Shown in pieces: positions 61,066 through 64,000 of a DNA stretch of 64,000 bases. The DNA is from Cordia subcordata (lineage: Eukaryota > Streptophyta > Magnoliopsida > Boraginales > Cordiaceae), in NCBI GenBank assembly GCA_028554755.1, contig JAPTOF010000017.1:12175501-12239500 (forward strand), written 5' to 3'. The notes beneath the pieces are model-generated. The model was not told where the DNA came from. It saw nothing but the letters and a program-made list of their open reading frames with translations, and made no database searches. Position 1 is the stretch's first letter. Each line of letters begins with the position of its first letter. The translations under genes and the position numbers were made by a program.

Positions 61066-63723
61066 TTATAAAGCAATTAGCTGCTTCAAATTCATTGGAG
61101 TCACATACTGTTTTGAACCACTGAAAATGAAGTCAACAAGAATGCTAGCAGCAGCTTCAGTAGGATGGTAAAAATCCCAAAAAACATATTGCGTTCTGTT
61201 GGCACAATATTGGGAGATGGGCGTGCAAGGAAGCTTGGCTCTCAGGCTCCCCAGGCCACAACATGCGGCTTTTACCTCAGTGAAACCTGTAAGGGATCGA
61301 AAATGCCAATACATAATCAAAAATTTTGTACATCAAACTGTCCTTTAAATATGGAGCGTAGGACACGTTTATCGATATTTACTTGCACAAATCTTAGACC
61401 ACTGCGTTAAGGATTACGAGGGTTACATTAGCAAAGAGAGAGATGAGTTGTTTTGCGAAGATGGATAAAGTTCAATGTTGATATTGGTAAAAAATTCTCA
61501 AATGTGACCAACTAAATTCAGAGTAGGTTTTAGAGTTTGTAACTTTTTTTTAGGAAAGAAATTATATATTCTAATCCGATGAAAAAGAAATTTATATATT
61601 CTAATTCCACGATAGTGAGTGGTGTGACTAGTTATCTTCTAACATAAAAGCTAAGTCTAGCATAAAGGGAAAATAATTTCGTTGGACATTATTTTATTTA
61701 GAGCCATCTTTTTGTGATAAAATCCATATATATCCGAAAATTGGTAAAATTCCAATTATTTATTTCTCCCAAAACAATCAATTACCATTTGTCGTTGCTT
61801 TTTCTAACCCATTTGAGCCAACATGTAACTTTGTTTTTTAGTTTTTTAGGACTCACGCTACTATCACGTATACATCTAATATCATATGCATGCAAACAGA
61901 CCTAACCCGTTTGTCATTTTCCAGAGATCAAATATCTATTAGACTACTACATATCAGGTATATGTCTACTGAACTCAAAGGAAAAAAAATAGTTTACATT
62001 TTACTATCTTTTTTTTATAAAATTATCACTAAGCTAAATATAATGTTCTTCGTGCAAAGACTAATAACTAAGAGAAAGTTGAGTGTGGTGATAGTACCAT
62101 AATTTGATGGCTCGTTAATCAAGTTGGACAAGGCAGCATAGGTATCAAAATAAGAATAGTTGATATCACCCAGCTCAGATTTCAAGTTCCCCAACATGGT
62201 TTTCAGCTGCTCATTGTATTTATTTGCCCAGAAATTTGTTACATTGTTGCATTCATCAGTTTGGCTCTGATATCTTTGAGATGGACAACACCCAATTGGC
62301 CCCACTCCAACAATCAAATACTTTCGTGCCCCTAGCCTATGCAGCCACTGAACCAGGACAAAAGACAATGATTAAATAATAAAAAGGTGAGTCAAAATTA
62401 ACATGATACACGAAACTCTCGTTAATTATTCAAATGAATTTACCTTTAACAGAATTTGGAGGTTGGAGACCATCTCATCAACATACATCTGAGGAGAAGC
62501 ACTTTTGGAAACCTCCGAATCTGATTTAAAGTAGGCGAAGAAATCATTGCTTCCAATCACAACAATGAATAAAGACTTCGATAAGTGCTTCTGAGCACCA
62601 CCAGTTGCCATTTCTGTCACCAGTCTTGAATGCACCTTGGCGAATAGTTCTACTTGTCTAGTCAATGCAATTGCTCGACTCTAGAAAAATGTAAAAGAAA
62701 CATAAATTTCCACACCAGGTGTTTTTTAATCTACATTAAATTAATCAAAAGTCAAATGAAATTATAATAAGAGGATATATAAACTTGAAATTAAGACTTT
62801 TAACAAAAACAAGTTATTACCCGACTACTACTCTCTATTCTTTGGAGGGTCAAAAATGGATATGGTAGATATTATTACTAGTTTCATATAATTTGTGTTC
62901 TTCCACAAAATTTGAAATGAAAAAATAGAAAAAAGAGAGAAACGTTTTGATCCATTAAGGTTCAGGAATATAATTAATTTAACTAATGGAATCCCCAGCT
63001 GGAAAATGCTCAAAATTTCAGACTTCTTTATGAACTTTTGCCGCCCCAAAATATCCAACGTTACTTTTCTGATTCTGATAGCTCCACATGCATGCATTAA
63101 CCAGATGCCTTCAAGGCTAAGCGACTCATCATATGTTGTGATCGACTGTTTTGCTATGTTGGTTTTATATGCTTCAGATTTATGATTTTAGATAAGCATA
63201 TAACAAACACAATATTTATCATTTGGGATGAAGTTTCTAAATGGAAAAAAATCTATTCTATTGCCTTTAAATGCTTGCATTGTAGTCTTTTAGTTTATAC
63301 ATGGACTATATAGAAGCCAATGAATAAGTCTAGTCTCAGTAAAGTACACTAATGATTTTCCCCTTTATTTCTCCTTACCTTTTTCTTAAAATAGAGATTT
63401 GCTTAATTACTTATTAAATTTCAGAGTTAATATTGCATGTGAAATATAATGGTTTTGCCATGCAAGTCCCCTAACAAGAAAGCACAGAAGGGGATTCGAA
63501 TGGGGACTTTATTACAACATTATAACATTATGAGACATTCTAAATCCCGTAAAGAAAACGGAAATGATAATGCATGGAAATTAGGAAAGAGATAAAATCT
63601 TACAAGGTGGCCATCATTTGTGGTGTTAAAGATTCCTGCTCCACCTGAGGCGAAGCTTACACCTTTGAGGAACGAATCATTAACGTTCTGTAGATACGGC
63701 GGGGCTGATGGTAAACCCAGTTT
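61066..63723 (-). CDS. GDSL esterase/lipase, 5' end missing
   Basis: Secreted SGNH-family hydrolase acting on lipid or other esters; the substrate is unknown. Four exons on the minus strand: 63723-63604, 62680-62444, 62347-62098 and 61286-61066 (stop at 61066). They give about 275 residues of a family of about 360. Visible SGNH blocks are the Gly block (VSFASGGAGI), block III (FIVVIGSNDFF), the conserved VGPIGCCPSQR segment and block V (FWDFYHPTEAAA) with catalytic Asp and His. The N-terminal signal peptide and the FGDS nucleophile block are not in the sequence; they would lie to the right of 63723, and the remaining 277 bp look intronic. So the gene is probably clipped by the window edge rather than broken. 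Confidence 0.9.
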
Positions 63724-64000
63724 CTGAGCTGCGTGCGAAAAGATTTTCATATTGAAATGAAATTACAAATATTCAAAGTAAAAATATATGATAATAAGCA
63801 CACCAATAACTATAAAATTGCACCTGTGGATCTAGCATCACACCGTCAACTATACTAGGGGGGCTTGTTATATATGTACACATTTGAATTTTCAAAAATA
63901 TCTCGATAATATTACTTGAGAGATTTAATAGTATCAAAATATTCTTTTTCTTTTTTGCTTTGAATTAAGATATCTCAAATCATATTAGACTTGAAATTAA
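63724..64000 (-). other. Probable intron 1 of the GDSL gene
   Basis: AT-rich, with no signal peptide or FGDS block on the minus strand. It ends at the acceptor GCAGCTCAG beside 63723. Confidence 0.55.

Overview
This window is nuclear DNA from a flowering plant, most likely a eudicot. The evidence is consistent: genes split into many short exons with GT-AG introns, AT-rich intergenic DNA, small non-autonomous transposons, a plant-type nuclear tRNA-Phe gene, and proteins that read as orthologues of Arabidopsis genes. The species cannot be named from the sequence alone. Exon boundaries below were set by hand from splice signals, reading phase and remembered family conservation; no alignment was run.

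Layout, left to right. (1) 417-699, minus: first coding exon of a BAP31-like ER membrane protein, with its 3' part missing. (2) 2011-9650, plus: HISN4, the plastid HisH-HisF fusion of histidine synthesis, 19 exons, 595 aa. (3) 11379-11639, minus: worn RNase H-like retroelement fragment. (4) 11724-13228, minus: two-exon gene of the At4g22030-like 'probable F-box' family. (5) 13395-13890: MITE-like inverted-repeat element. (6) 16759-22265, minus: E2 subunit of mitochondrial 2-oxoglutarate dehydrogenase, 14 coding exons, 470 aa, with one GC-AG intron. (7) 23677-31248, minus: three dispersed intronless genes for secreted glycine-rich proteins. (8) 31.3-36.4 kb: gene-poor DNA with a second MITE-like element built around a 41-bp minisatellite, and one unexplained exon-like fragment. 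(9) 36429-44357, minus: catalytic subunit of a Rab3GAP-type complex, 14 exons, 679 aa. (10) 44683-45240: a 558-bp non-autonomous Mutator-like element with perfect 9-bp target duplications, about 140-bp terminal inverted repeats and an array of short palindromes. (11) 48550-60044, plus: MSH5, a meiotic MutS homologue, 34 exons, 806 aa. (12) 60550-60622, plus: tRNA-Phe(GAA). (13) 61066-63723, minus: GDSL esterase/lipase with its first exon(s) not visible.

The genes do not form a pathway. They are unrelated housekeeping genes (histidine synthesis, TCA cycle, membrane traffic, meiosis, tRNA) plus cell-wall and lipase genes. The main signals beyond ordinary genes are the intact small Mutator-like element at 44.7 kb, the minisatellite MITE at 34 kb, the GC-AG intron in the E2 gene and the glycine-rich gene cluster. 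I found no gene system that looks wholly new.
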